Of a DNA stretch of 64,000 bases, positions 23,739 to 36,123 are shown piece by piece; the first letter of the stretch is position 1, and the number at the start of each line of letters is the position of its first letter. The notes under the pieces are model-generated. The model searched no databases and had not been told where the DNA came from. It saw only the letters and a program-made list of their open reading frames with translations. This DNA is from Microstegium vimineum (taxonomy: Eukaryota > Streptophyta > Magnoliopsida > Poales > Poaceae), in NCBI GenBank assembly GCA_022036555.1, contig CM039139.1, forward strand, positions 13,544,319 to 13,608,318, in the 5' to 3' direction. The translations under genes and the position numbers were made by a program.

Positions 23739-26700
23739 CGGTATACGGGTACAGAGGCAGTACAAATTTTCAGGGGTTGTGGTTCGTGCTATATATGTAG
23801 ATTGTGATTGATGTCGTATACTGAAACAGGGTAGAAAGGAGGATGTATAGTAGACAGCAAAGAGGATGATGATGATGGTCCAAAAGTGTGTGTGTACTCG
23901 GTAGGGTTGTAATAAGGCCGGCCCATGGTCTATCTGGCCCATGTGAAGTAATAATAGAGATATACTAGGCTAGTAGATAATTTCTCCAAAAAAAAAAAAT
24001 ATAGGCTAGTGAATATCCCGACATGTACTTTTTTTTTCTTGCTTTAAAGGCAAGTGCTTTAGCAAGTTCTATATATCATCATTAGACGTGCATTCCAATG
24101 GTCATATTCACGAGAGCATACTCTTCTGTTCACATCAGCGGTATTTGGAACAGAGGAGGATTTCATCATCAGGCAAAGGAGTACGTCATTCCTAATTAGT
24201 ATGAGGAACAGAGGTTTTCGATAAAAAAAACTCCAAACAACTTTTTAAATTAGATATTTAAATATGTCTATATTTTCTATTCCAAATTTTTTGTTAATTA
24301 AAAATAGAGATAAGACTGACTCTCTAGAGTGTATACAAAATTAAAAATCTGTTAAACTGTCAAAATATATAAATGACTATATGAATTCAATGACTCTCCA
24401 GAAGATTTATGGAGTGAGTTTAAAAAGACTATATGCTCTAACGGTCCGTTCTGCAATCTTTCACGGAGTGCCGCAAACAGGGAAGCTCGGCCACGGGCAA
24501 AGCGATGGGCTCTTGATGGATCAACGGTTCGTAACTGGAAGCCCAAATGCCACAGCAATCACTACGAACAAACCAATGAGGATCGTCAACCACGGAGGCC
24601 ACAAGCGAATCACCACTATTTCCGTCCGCAACAGATCCTGCAACAACAATGACGCATGCAGTGACGCTAATTCCCCGCAAGTTGCGGCTTGCCCACGCAA
24701 TTGACGTGGCACCACCAATCATCTTCCGACACGCGCTCGGCATCCTGGCCGTCCGACTCGAACCGCCTCATCGCCACCGTCGGATTCCGCTAGCCGGACA
24801 ATAAATACATTGGATTCCTCTGCTAAGCCTCCTGCACCCGCTAACCCTAGCCTTGTTTGCCTACCCTCCCCGGTCTCTCTTGCCTTGATCCAGAAGAAAA
24901 GTCGCCGCGTTCGCCTCGCCTGATGATGAAATCCTCTTCTCGTCTAGATTGGTCCGACCGAGCAACGGTGAATCTCTCTGTTATTTGTTTGTTGGAAACG
25001 CTTGGTTTTGTTTTTGTGATGATGTGCAGGTTACTATGTGGTTGGTTCGATTGATGAGTTGACGAATCGGCTTGAAGCGTGACGAGGCTTCATGGTTTTC
25101 GTGCTCGGGTGCTTCTGATCTGCGTGTTTGGCTCGTTGGACCTGATGTTGGTTAGTCTTCTACCGAGGAAACTGGGTGCTTCAGTTTGTTGCTATCGTTG
25201 CCTGATCTGTCGAGTCGCAATCTGCCGACCTTCAGAGCTGAGACGTTCCGGCGAGATCTGGATCTGACGTCCTTGGCGGACTCGGACGAACTGGGAAGGC
25301 GTAAAGGGCTTCTGAAGCGTGGCTGGATTGCTCATATCTTTTCTGCGCCGCGCCTCTCGATGATATCTCTTTGTATTGGTAATTATTGGATGAAATTTCG
25401 ATAATTATTAGATCTGAGAGATATTGCTCGGAGCGATACGTGCCTAACTGCAGGCAAGGTAAGGAAAAAAACATGTAGAGGGGAAAAGATACGAGGGAGA
25501 AAAAAATGTGAAAAAAGTGATGTGACATCTTGAAGGCCTTTGCCATGATGGGTGCGCTCGCATGGCAGGCCACCATAATAAAGATGTTGGTTTCGTGTGT
25601 TGGTTGGGAGATCGCACAGGGAGTTGTTTTTCACCCTGGGTTCTCCCACCCTTTGTGTCTCTGAGCCCTGCTTCTTCTTGTTGGCTTCTCGTCTTACGCA
25701 TCATCATCACGGCGTGCTGAAAATTGATTGGAGCTACAGCGCAACCCACAAGGTACAACTGGATCTAAATTTTCAATTTACAGTTGCAATTTAGAACGCA
25801 TAAATTTATTTACGTCCATGTACATCCGCCCAAAGATACTGAAACCATCATCAATCGGTCCAACTTTACAGATCTATAAACTTTACACGTCTACACTGCT
25901 TCATACATGCTTGTTCATTGTCCCATAAGGCCATGCATCCGGGAGTTAATTGACCGTTGACGACGATAAACATATAACTGCAAATGTAGAAATCAAGTGT
26001 AAATGAAACTATTCATGAATGTTGGTGATATTCAGTATTTGTTTAGGCAAAATATGGCCAAATCCCGTTTCTGACGCGAGACTATAATCGTGAGACTACA
26101 ATCGGGATCTGAACTGAATTATTTGCTCATGTGTAGTGAAATTATTTTTCTTGTTGATTTGTCTAATGTGTCATTATCATTCTTTCATTATCATTTAACA
26201 ATGTATCAGGAGGCATTATGAAAGATTGTTGTCTTATTTTGGTTATTATTATTATATTATTATTTGTCGAGACATTGTATCTATAGAATTAGATGTGTAC
26301 CTATTTAATATACTTTCGAATGCAAGATGCCTGGTTGCAGTCGTTACATTGTAATTAGCTTGATTTATCGTCGTCTGATGAAAGCCGCATGAAGATCTAC
26401 TGCTGTGCCATATGAAGTTCTGCTGCCCCATCAGCGATGTGTTTGTATGATGTATGAAGATGAACTGCAGTGCCTTCATGGTGGCCACGAGTATTTATAT
26501 GAAGTCTCATGAAGATCGACTGCTGGGTATACATTTTTGGTATGTAATGGCTATCGTCTCTTCTTTCTTGGTCACTGGACAGTGAGAACTGATATGCTCG
26601 AGCACAATTGACAATTAATTGATGCTAGGCACAACTCAGATAAGAGCTTATTGAACTTGCACGATATATTTTATTTTGAGTACTTTATGGTTCTAATGCC

Positions 26701-28197
26701 TATTATTGAACTGTCATGAGCTGAAATTAGTATTCAAGTATCGGTGCAAGTCATTTGATGATCTCTCTAAAGCAGCTAGGTTTCGTATAGGTGAAGTTTA
26801 TTTGATCGGTCAAATGGTAGCAATTGCCCAACAATTTGATTAGGTAGCAATAGCGCCATTCTAGTGGTACCAAAGGATCCCTTCTTGCTAAAGGGGCTCT
26901 TATTTTTTGCACTACATAATCTACATATTTTGTTACATAAAGCTTTGATGATATTCTGCTCGGAATTGATTGTTTCTGCAGCATCCACTTCTGTGGTTAC
27001 TGTTTGTACACTCATGAAAACTAAGGGATGAGACTTGGAAAAAGAAATTATTCAGCAGTCAGGAGGGATGAGACTTTGGAAGAAGAAACTATTCATCTGT
27101 TGTTTTCTCTATTTTTTCACGATAAGATACTATACTTATGCAGTTTGAGCTTCTCATCCTAAGATTCAGAAATAATTTTGTGCCATTTTTTTTGTTTCAA
27201 CTTTTTCGTAGAGAAGCTTCATAATATGTTAAGTCTATTTATATGTAGCAGAAAAATATCTTACTAGTTTTTTGCAATGCTTCGTCGTATAAGTGAGTTT
27301 ACCTTTTTAGCTGATCACTTTTTATCAGTCTTAGCACCTTCCTCCATTTCAATTTAAAAGATGGCTTAACATTTTTTTATTTTGATTTTGATTTTGCTAT
27401 GCATTTACTTGTACTATTTCCAAATAAAGAATTACATCTAGAAAACTAGAAATGTCTTATTTGATGAAGAAAATAAAAGTAAAAGTGGCTTGTACTTAAT
27501 CCGTTCCAAATTTAGTTCGTTTGACTTTTTTAATCTAAAGTTTGACCATTTGTTTTATTTAAATTTTTATGCAAAATATTATTTCTTTTGGTGTGGTTTA
27601 TTATTTAATAAATAGTCTACATGAATGACTTAAATTTGACTATGTTAGAACAAATTTTTTGAATAAGATGCGTGGTTAAAGTTGAGGTCAAAAAAGTTTA
27701 ACGTATTTATAAATTGAAACGGAGTGAGTAGATAAGAGGAGTCGGTAGATTAGCATAATCCTTACTTTAGCCCGTGGTTATGGGACCCCACATAATCATG
27801 ACAGTTACAGGTGCCCTCCGATTTAAAGTTTGGCTCTGGCGACTAATGGTACATAATCAGGAGTCTTCTGTTTCGTTGTTTGGTATATATACTGCATATT
27901 GTTCATGTCGGGTTATTAATTCTGATGAGGATGTAGCCATTGTATGCTATTTTTTTTTGGACGCTTCACTACATGGAACAGGAACTTTGACTGGTTCTCA
28001 GTTGCGCTTCGTTTTTTTTTTGACAAGTTCAGTTGCGCTTCGTTAGAGTACTATATACTATTATACAGTATAAGGTCTGTAGAAAATTGCTTGTGTAATT
28101 TAATTTTGCATAATTTCGTCTATTCTTTCAAACAATTTATTTTCTTGAAAATTGTTCTAGATTTTGATCAGCGTTGTCCCGTCTGTCTCCTAATTGT
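23739..28197. other. Intergenic region, possible untranslated transcription unit
   Basis: 3' flank of CYP90B, then mostly AT-rich DNA. Around 24700-25000 the texture changes: ATAAATA near 24800, then a leader-like stretch with CTAACCCTAG and pyrimidine runs, and a possible donor at CAACG|GTGAATC near 24967. This resembles the promoter and first exon of an expressed gene, but no open frame follows. Around 26390-26530 phrases like CATGAAGATC(T/G)ACTGCTG recur three or four times. A Stowaway element (27495-27728) is listed separately. No protein recognised. Confidence 0.35.
27495..27728. mobile_element. Stowaway-type MITE (234 bp)
   Basis: Left terminus CTTAATCCGTTCCAAATTTA; right, reverse complemented, CTCACTCCGTTTCAATTTAT. 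TA flanks lie at 27493-27494 and 27729-27730. A separate Stowaway-like end (CTTCCTCCATTTCAATTTAA) lies near 27350 without an evident partner. Confidence 0.75.
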
Positions 28198-28282
28198 GGA
28201 TCTTGTCTCAACACGGTGAGGTCCTCTGTGGACTGTTCATTTCAGTCCCTAGACGGAAGGTGGTTCGATTCCACCAAGATCC
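28198..28282 (+). tRNA. tRNA-like cloverleaf, non-canonical (anticodon-position CAT)
   Basis: The ends pair as a 7-bp acceptor stem (GGATCTT with AAGATCC). GGTGG-TTCGATT-CCACC forms a textbook T arm whose GGTTCGATTCC is a perfect Pol III B box. CTCA/TGAG gives a 4-bp D stem, and GACTG-TTCATTT-CAGTC gives a 5-bp arm with CAT at the anticodon position. A TTTT terminator follows at 28294-28297. It is unlike a normal tRNA in having about 10 extra bases (including GTCCTCTGTG) between the D and anticodon arms and an 11-nt variable region, and the A box is poor. It may be a tRNA pseudogene, a SINE head or a novel tRNA-like RNA. I cannot place it in a known isoacceptor family. Confidence 0.4.
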
Positions 28283-28297
28283 TGTAGTCCGTATTTT

Positions 28298-30884
28298 GTG
28301 ATTTAACATATTTATTAAATACTGCGTTAATCATTAATTAAATAATATTTGTATTTGCTATTTTTCCAAAATCCTTCTTTCGAAGATAATTGTAATATAT
28401 ATTCGATATTACTTGACTAACTTTATATACTCTTATCTTATTCGTTGCCCTACTTTAGCAGGATATTAGTGAATAAACCTCTTACAACAAGTGAATGAAC
28501 CTCACTACAAATTAGCATGTTTTAGGAGAGAAAAAGCTAAGGTATAAAACTCAAAACTGCAAAAATGCAGGAGAGAAAACCCACTAGATTTCTTGCATTA
28601 TTTTCGTAGAGAAACCCCACTACAATGCACGTGATAAACGTTTGGTGCTAGGTTATTTGATAGGATAGAAAAGCAAGGTATAGAACTCTTTGCATCCGTG
28701 ATAATAATACTTAGCAAAATCATAGCCCACATCCAGATAGACACTTGTGGGTTTTTAAGCTATCTAATTTAACCCCATCTTTAAACTCCACGGTACCTTT
28801 GCACCTCACCACCGTTCTATCTGCTTCTATTTCACTAGGCAATAAGGAGCTTCTCTCTCTCCGAAATTATATGATGTTTTAGCCTTTAAAAATGCTAGTG
28901 CTAGTGAAAATGCAAGTGCGCACACATATGTCTAAAAAAATCATATATTTGATCTACAATTAAAGAATAGCAATGTTAGACCTAGTAAGCATACAAACTA
29001 ATAATCACCCTCTAATCTAGCATTTTGGTCTTATTTCAGCTTATTCTTACTCACAACTTCATTTGCCTCTCCGGACTCGATGTCGCCACTAGACATTGTC
29101 CAGCATCTGCGGTCACAGTCGAAGCTTTGCTCTTCCACTCCTCCGGTGATTCTTATGGAGCCAACCCTAGCTCCGTGCACCCAAGAGAGTGTACCGTGGA
29201 CATCACGCTCTCCCCACCCCGCTGTAGTGGTATGCTAGCTGCGAAGAGTTGGTATCCGCGTTCTGGCGGAGCAAATTCATTCCGGATGAAAAACGCGTAG
29301 CGCTGTCCGCTAGAGCATCCTCGACGCCACTGCTTCCGCTATGCGTAGAGAGATAGAGAGCGTCGCGCTATCCGCCAATGTGGCGCGGACCCCGCTGCCG
29401 CGGCTGCTGCAGAGGAGAGAGGGAGGAGGAGAGGGCCACCGCCCGCCATGGCAGCTGGCGAGGAGGCCGCGCGCGTCCCGAGACAGAGCGGAGAGCCGCG
29501 CGTTCGCGCCGTTGGAGGGCCGCCTCACGTCCGCACTGGCCGGGGCTTTCGACATGGCTGGGGCTCGGCTGGCGGAGGAGGGGGTTGGCTTCTCCAAGTA
29601 CGCCGGCGGGTTAGGGGGGGAGAGAGAGAATGGGGAGGAAAGGAGGGATCCGGTGGGTGAGGGGAGAGAATAGGGAGGGAGGAAGAGAGGAAAATAATAA
29701 AATAAACTGACATATGGGCCCATGCACTATAGACTAGAGATATAGAGGATGGATGAGTGCGGGAGAAAATGATATAGAGAAGAAAATCTTGTTGACTATG
29801 ATAGAATATTTTTTTAGAGGATGAATTTAGAGTACCACGAGTGCGGTTAGTCTCAAACCCGACAATAGAAGCACAAAACATGATGATGGCAAAGCGGGAG
29901 AGCGCGACAATAGTTGCAGCAACATTCAGCCGACGTCGCGCCTGAGTTTGATGAATACATGACGTTGTTTGGTGGTACACTTTCGGCGTCCAAATGTGAG
30001 GCCATCAGGACGATCTTTCCCATCGCCTCGGCAATCGACAACATCCAGCTTTTTGAGGTGGTAGATTTGGAGGTCTGTGATCGCCTCTGCTTCTCCTTCT
30101 AGCATTGCTTGGTTGTCCCTCATGTAGAATGATAGCTTCTTTTAGATGTCCACGACCTCTATGGCTGTGAGTGTGAGTTTTTCTTCCATTTGAGGTGGTG
30201 TTGTCTTTATCGTTTAGGGTATGGCTCGCCTCCCTAGTTTTATTTTGTTTTCTTAGGTTTTTTTCTTTGGATTTTTGCTATGTGTCTAGGAAACCTTTGG
30301 TTACCTAGAGTTGACTTATTTGTTGTTTTATTGGTGTTATCTATCCCCTCTTAATGAAATATATGCTATGGCACATTGGCTAAATAATAGTTAAATTTAG
30401 GGTCTATTTGGATGTTACTGAAATAAATACACCTATAATTTATTTACACTTGTATTTTACAGTGCACAAAAAACTAGGCAATAATTATCCGTCTGTGAAA
30501 TGTTATTAAAAAATTCATAGGAATCAAATTGAGATGATAACTCCTTGTGGATCTAGCGATTATGAGAGTCAATTTAATTTCTATAGCCACGGAGTCGAAG
30601 CTAATGTCATGGATCAACACCTCATTGCTTTGTTCTCCTACAAGGAAGAAGCCCAAGATCTCCTATCTCCTTGTATGGCATGACGGGATGTCGCCTAATG
30701 CCATGTTCGTTTGACTTATCAGTCATTGAAATAATATTTTTCTCTTAATAGAAAATAACTAAAAACGACATTAGCCAGGTTATCAGCCATGTAGCACTCT
30801 GCTTTGTCAGCACTCTATGTTTTTAGGTGATATATTTTACTCTTTTATAATTTAGATATAGATTGATAGATATTATTTATATTA
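28298..30884. other. Intergenic region, repeats and a LINE-like tail
   Basis: AT-rich with no gene recognised until 29260. About 29260-29860 is copy B of the repeat family at 8.6-9.07 kb; its middle (29340-29690) is strongly GC-rich and open in several frames, possibly a captured segment. About 29935-30105 has a short plus-strand frame, and 30200-30365 looks like a LINE-type 3' tail (T-rich, ending CTCTTAATGAAATATATGC). Confidence 0.4.
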
Positions 30885-32474
30885 CTAGGTGAGTGTCCGT
30901 GCGTTGCAACGGAGAATGATAAACTTAGATTTAAACTTCTCTACATGAATCTCTACAATTAGCTAGTTACCTGAAAATGAGCCATGCCAATTTCTGAACA
31001 GAAGAACCACCAAACCTGACAGCAACTCAGCTCACCGGCTCTTCATCGTGACAACCAATCAAGTAGAAGCAACACCAGCCCAAGGCGAGAGCGTGAACCA
31101 AGACAAACCAATTCCTGAACACCATTCCGACGAGATCGTGAAGGCGCCCTCACGCCGAGCTCCGGTAGGTGGGCGCTCATCTCCGCGACCATCCCGCTGC
31201 AGTTGCCGAGGAACAGCGACTTAAAGGTCACCAGCGGGTGCCGCTCGCCGGCGTCGTCGAGCTCCGGCTCCATCGCCGCCTTCACGAACAGGTCGTCGGG
31301 GAGCGCGTGCGCCACGCGCTGCCACTTGGCCATGAGGCGGATCGTCGCCTGGGTCTGTCGTCGGTCCCCGCGTCGGACGAGGCGGCGCACGGTGAAGACG
31401 GACACGACGCGCGGCACGGGGACCAGACGCACCGTCCAGGAGACCACGACGCCGAAGCTCCCGCCGCCGCCGCCGCCGCGGATCGCCCAGACGAGGCCCT
31501 CGCCCATGGCCGCGCGGTGCAGGAGCCTACGTTGGGCGTCCACCACGTTGTCCGCGCCGAGCCCGTGCTTCCGCATCATGGGGCCGTCGAACCCCGCCGC
31601 CGCTGAGGTGGCCGCCCACGCAGACCGTGAGGCAGATCCCCGCGGGGAACCCGAGGGCCCCGCTGCTGTCGCGCGCCACGGCGTAGTAGAGCTCCCCGAG
31701 CGTGGCGCCCGGCCCGGCCCGCGCCACGCGGCGCGCGGCGTCCACGCCGACATCGCGCAGCGCGGCGACGTCGACCACGGCGAAGGGTCGGGCGCCGGCG
31801 ACTGAGCGGTAGGAGAGGCCCTCGTAGTCGTGGCCGCCGCTGCGGGCGCGGACCGTGAGGCCGTGGTGCCGGCAGCAGGCGACGCAGCCCCGTACCTCGG
31901 CGACGGTCGCCGGGGTCAGGAGCAGCGGCGTCCGCGGCGAGGCGAAGCGGAGGTTCTGGATGGTGGCGTTGAGCAGGGAAGGGTAGGAAGTGGCCGACGA
32001 CGCGTGGATGAGCTGGGACGGGTCGGTGGTCGCCGGCGAGAGGCGCGCGACGCAGCGGACGAAGCAAGTATCTAGTGGGAAGCAAGTATCACCTGGAGTA
32101 TATGCGTCGTAGATCAGGGATGGGTGAGGCTCCGGCACGCTGGCACCAGTCGTAGACTGCCGGGGAGGGCGACGATGGGCAGAGCCGCAGAGCGGTCACG
32201 GCAGCGCGGTCGTCCTGGATTCCGGCGTGGCGACGCAGATCCGGGCTTGCGTAGGTCTGGACGGTGGCGCGCGTGGAAGTGCGTGAGGGACAAGGGCTGT
32301 GTGCGATGGGAAGGGAGAGGAGGCTGTGCGGGGAACTGCCGGGCGGCCTGAGGATGGGATTGGTCGCACGCGAGCGGAAACCGCTGTGCGTGCGAACGCG
32401 TGAGAAGCGCCGGGGGTACGTGCGAGCGGGGCGAGCAATTTTGCACGCTGGGTGAACGTAGTTGTAGATAGAGA
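30885..32474 (-). mobile_element. Candidate Helitron carrying a BBE-like gene fragment
   Basis: Read on the minus strand, the 3' end is CCGTTGCAACGCACGGACAC followed by TCACCTAG at 30885: a short hairpin then CTAG, followed by T, as Helitrons require. This hairpin is the same as that at 47491-47520. A possible 5' end is TCTCTATCTAC at 32474 preceded by A, so the insertion would lie between A and T. The 3' end is convincing; the 5' end is only a plausible match. No Rep/helicase is present, so it would be non-autonomous. The contents are the broken BBE-like gene and unrelated GC-rich pieces. Confidence 0.4.
31151..32066 (-). pseudogene. Berberine bridge enzyme-like (FAD-linked oxidase) pseudogene fragment
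   Basis: The minus strand encodes the N-terminal two-fifths of a BBE-like oxidase, a secreted flavoprotein family with bicovalently bound FAD. Recognisable blocks are LLNATIQNLRF, the FAD-binding RARSGGHDYEGLSYRS (with the FAD-linked His) and GICLTVCVGGH (with the FAD-linked Cys). An extra G in the GGCGGCGGGG run near 31595 shifts the frame; the other frame then continues FDGPMMRKHGLGADNVVDA, FWAIRGGG-like sequence and FVKAAMEPELDDA. Several residues are missing after NVVDA, there is no signal peptide, and homology stops at LPELGV near 31151, so the substrate domain and C-terminus are absent. It cannot make an active enzyme. Confidence 0.85.
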
Positions 32475-32885
32475 TGTATCTCGATATAATATATGTTTGA
32501 GTGCATAGTTGTTGCTACCAAACCAAACCATACACCTGACGTCTTCCCTTTTGCCGCTAAATCACTGTTGTTCCACCTTTCATCTCTTCACCCGATCTCC
32601 CGTCGTGCCGGAAGCAAATCCGAGCATGTGGCGAAGGGAGCGGGCCGGTCCAGGAAAGCTTCGCGGGATGCCCAAATCCAGAAGCCTAGTAATAACGAAC
32701 AACAAAAGATCTGTGCGGCAGTGCCAAATCATACATTACGGTAAACACCATCAAACCAAACGAGCAGCATAGCAAATTAGAACGCTCATCCCGCCGTGAA
32801 TCGACAACAAAAAATTACAAAAAGTCAGTCCAGCCCCAGCTCCAGCTCCTCGCGATCGTGCAGGGTTGCTTACAGCTCGGATCCT

Positions 32886-35800
32886 TCATCTCCACATCGA
32901 CTTGTCCGACTCGCCGGTGGTACCGACGTTCTCCGACAGAAGCGACGGCCGCGACCCCGTCGACGTCCGGTGAGACGCCCGCGGCGAGCGGTGCTCCTGC
33001 AGAACCAAAGACGGGCCGCCGCCGTGTGTCAGTCAATACCACCAGCAGTAAGTGACACCGGTGAGCGAACAGAAGATTACTGTACAAAGCAAAACAAATA
33101 AGTACCATGCGGAAGGGGAACTCGTCGCCCTCGAGCATGTGCACGATCTGCCCCATCTTGGGCCGCTTGTACGCGTCGGCGTCGATGCAGCGGAGGCAGA
33201 CGAGGAGCACCCGGTTGAGCACCCTTGGCGTCGGCGGCGCGGCGATGCGCGGGTCCACCAGGTCCTCCACGCGGCGGCTGCCCACCATGCCCCTGAACCA
33301 CTCCACCAGGTTCACCTCGCCGGCGGGGCGGTTGTAGTCCACGGGGCTGCGCCCGGAGATGAGCTCCATGAGCAGCACGCCGAAGCTGTAGATGTCGCTG
33401 CTCTCGTTCAGCATCCCCGTCGACGCGTACTCGGGGGCCACGTACCCGAACGTGCCCATCACCCGGGTCGTCACGTAGCTGGACCCGGACCCCAGCACCT
33501 TGGCCATCCCGAAGTCCGACACCTTGGGGTTCCATTTCTTGTCCAGCAGGATGTTGCTCGACTTGATGTCGCGGTGCACCACCTTCGGTTCCAGCCCTTC
33601 GTGCAAGTAAGCTATGCTGCAACCAGTCGATTTATTTGATTATTTCCCTATGCACAGTTGCACACACACAGATTAACATAACAGCAGAACATGGACATAT
33701 ATATACCCTTTGGCCGTTCCGACGGCGATCTTCATCCGTATTTCCCAAGTCAAAGGGCTGACCGGCCCGACGGCGCCGTGCAGCCACTGCTCCAAGTTGC
33801 CGTTTTCGACGAACTCGTAAATGACCATTCTGCGAAAGCAAATTTATGGACATTGCCAGTGAGTATCAATAATCAGAGTATCAGCAAGCATTTGTCAGTC
33901 CAGTGGACGACAGTTATTCAGGTGAATTCACAAGCAGTACGTGTGGGAGCTCACCGTTTAGGGCCTTCTGCGCAGTACCCGATGAGGCCGACAAGGTGCT
34001 TGTGCCTCACTTTGCCGATGGCTTCAACCTCCACCTTGAATTCCTTCTCGGCCTGACCCCTAAAACAAATTATCATCTCAATCAACAGGCATGCCGACTA
34101 GTGAAGCTATCGTCGTCGCAACATATAAACTTGTAGCCACTGTCCATTTTAACTCTCGTGTTTTACCCTAAAATAAATGTCCTAGCATGGTATGGTTGAG
34201 GTAAGAAACAGCAATAGCTGTTGCTTCTGTGGCAATCTATCAGGAACCCACGTGCATGCATTTGATTCCCTTGAAAGCTAACACAGCTTCAAAGTTCATT
34301 GCACTGCATATTTTAGTTCGATATAAAAGGAAAAGTTTGGTCGTCGCTTTGCCTTTCCCCTGCTTTATCTTTTCTTGAAAGAAAGGATTTAATCGGTGGC
34401 CCATATGACTGCCGACGAAGCTCAACCAACAAGTAGATGGACATATACGGGCCATCCCTCACACAAAAGCACAAAAAGACCCACCAACTCATATCACAAT
34501 CATAGGTAGCCTTGAAAAACAAAAAAATACATATATATTTTTTAGTTGTAAATCATTGACTTTAGTATCTGGACATTGTGGGCATGCATACAGCACACAC
34601 TACATTATATCCATGGATTCACGGGATCATCGAGATCAATAATGTCATAATCGTGCCACACAGTATTCTTCGGTGACTTGTGAAGATTATTGTGAACCCC
34701 AATACTAAGGGTCTGTTTGGAACGTAGGGATTGTGCAGGAATTTCACAGGAAAAAATACAGGAACAGGAATAAATCTCGCGTTCCAAACATGCCCTAACT
34801 TTAAAGTTTAATAAAGACATCAAAGATCAAACATTTTTGTTTTGTTTTCTTTTTTGGTTGGCAAAGACGGAAAAGAATTCTCCAGTTATTAAACCTTTTC
34901 TCCTTGGTTTTGGAGAGCTAAACATTCACAAAACTCAGAGAGTGCTTTCCGAATCAGGAAAAAAAATGCCGCTATCACCAATGGTTAGTTGCTGTTGCTG
35001 AGCTGTCAATTGATTTAATGCAATTCACCTGTCTACAACTGAAAACTCACATTGGTAACAAAAGTCAGAAGCATTGCTTTTAAGCTAGTAAAAAACATGC
35101 TTTGAAGCCACATCAACAGCAAAGCAACAACCACCTCTGGGGTAATGTGACCAATGACCAAGAAATGCATTCAATCAAACATATGCATATCTTAGGCCCC
35201 AAGGACTACAGTAGCACTACGATCCTGTACCCCATTCAGGCATTTACACCAGAAAGACAAGAACGAGGGAACATAATTGTACTGTGTACTAGGGCGGTTG
35301 GTTAATTTAATTTACACACGTCGATTCAGTAATTAGTAGTAGATGCTCAAGTAATGAGCATTTTTTAATCTGAAAGTAAACGCCCGATGCTTTTACGTTA
35401 CCATGATCTTCTGGGATAGGATAGAAAAGAAAGATACCACCAGTACAGTACCAAAGGAAAAGGGACAGTGAAGAACAGAACAGAACAGGAACAGGACACT
35501 CACTTGTGATCAAACAAGTCCTTGACCGCGACGACATCACCGCCGGCAAGGATGCCGCGGTACACGGTGCCGTAGCCTCCTTCCCCGACCACGTTCTCCG
35601 GACAGAACCCGCCCGTGGCGACCTCCAGCTCCGTGAGGTCGTACCACCTCCCCCACCCCATCTCCATCTCCATCTCCACCCCGGGCGCGGGGTGCCCGCC
35701 AACGACGACGACCCTGCTGACGACCGCCTCCGCCTTCCTCTTCACAGGCGACCCGAGCGAGCTCGCGGCCGCGGAGGAGCTAGCCACGCCAGAAGAGGTA

Positions 35801-36123
35801 TCGGTGGCGGTGGCGCCCGCGCCGGCGCCGGCTCCCTGGTCCGCGCCGACCTTCTCCTTGGGCTTGGGCGCGGACGACGCGGCGCGGGAGGAGCCCGAGG
35901 CGGAGGCGGAGGCGGAGGACGGCGCGTGCTCGACGCGCGATAGCGAGGGCGGCCTCGCGCCCCGCCTGCGCGCGAAGAAGACGGCCGCGGCCACCGCGGA
36001 GAGGACGAGCAGCGCGACCAGTGCGGCCGCGGCGCCCGCCGCGACGGGAACCGGCATGCCGAGAAGGGAAGAGGAGGTATTGGAGCTGGAGCCGCCGCCG
36101 CCGCCGGAGTCGGCGGCGTCCAT
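32886..36123 (-). CDS. Receptor-like serine/threonine kinase, At1g01540 type
   Basis: Five exons on the minus strand: 36123-35504, 34059-33955, 33829-33707, 33616-33106 and 32996-32886, giving 489 aa. A short Ser/Gly-rich outside segment with no signal peptide or ligand domain (1-22) is followed by one membrane helix (about 23-51, ending RRR), a low-complexity Ser/Ala linker (55-150) and a complete kinase domain. The glycine loop GEGGYGTVYRG is at 180-190, the ATP lysine K201, HRD 297-299 (an RD kinase), DFG 317-319, and GTFGYVAPEY is the activation end. The C-terminal tail HRTSTGSRPSLLSE ... MWR is typical of this plant subfamily. All junctions are GT-AG and all frames open. The family sits in the plasma membrane; rice and Arabidopsis relatives act in growth and stress signalling, but the ligand is unknown. 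A small MITE lies in intron 1. Confidence 0.93.
34709..34795. mobile_element. 87-bp Tourist-like MITE in kinase intron 1
   Basis: Ends GGGTCTGTTTGGAACG and, from the right, GGGCATGTTTGGAACG, flanked by TAA at 34706-34708 and 34796-34798. The ends match PIF/Harbinger-type termini. It is among the shortest complete MITEs in the window. Confidence 0.8.

Noticed and set aside
25014..25123. Box C/D snoRNA (GTGATGATG, TTGATGAG and CTGA)
   Set aside because: No terminal stem pairs around the boxes, and such short boxes are expected by chance.
31169..32075. Plus-strand frames across the BBE-like region
   Set aside because: Antisense shadows; BBE motifs are only on the minus strand.
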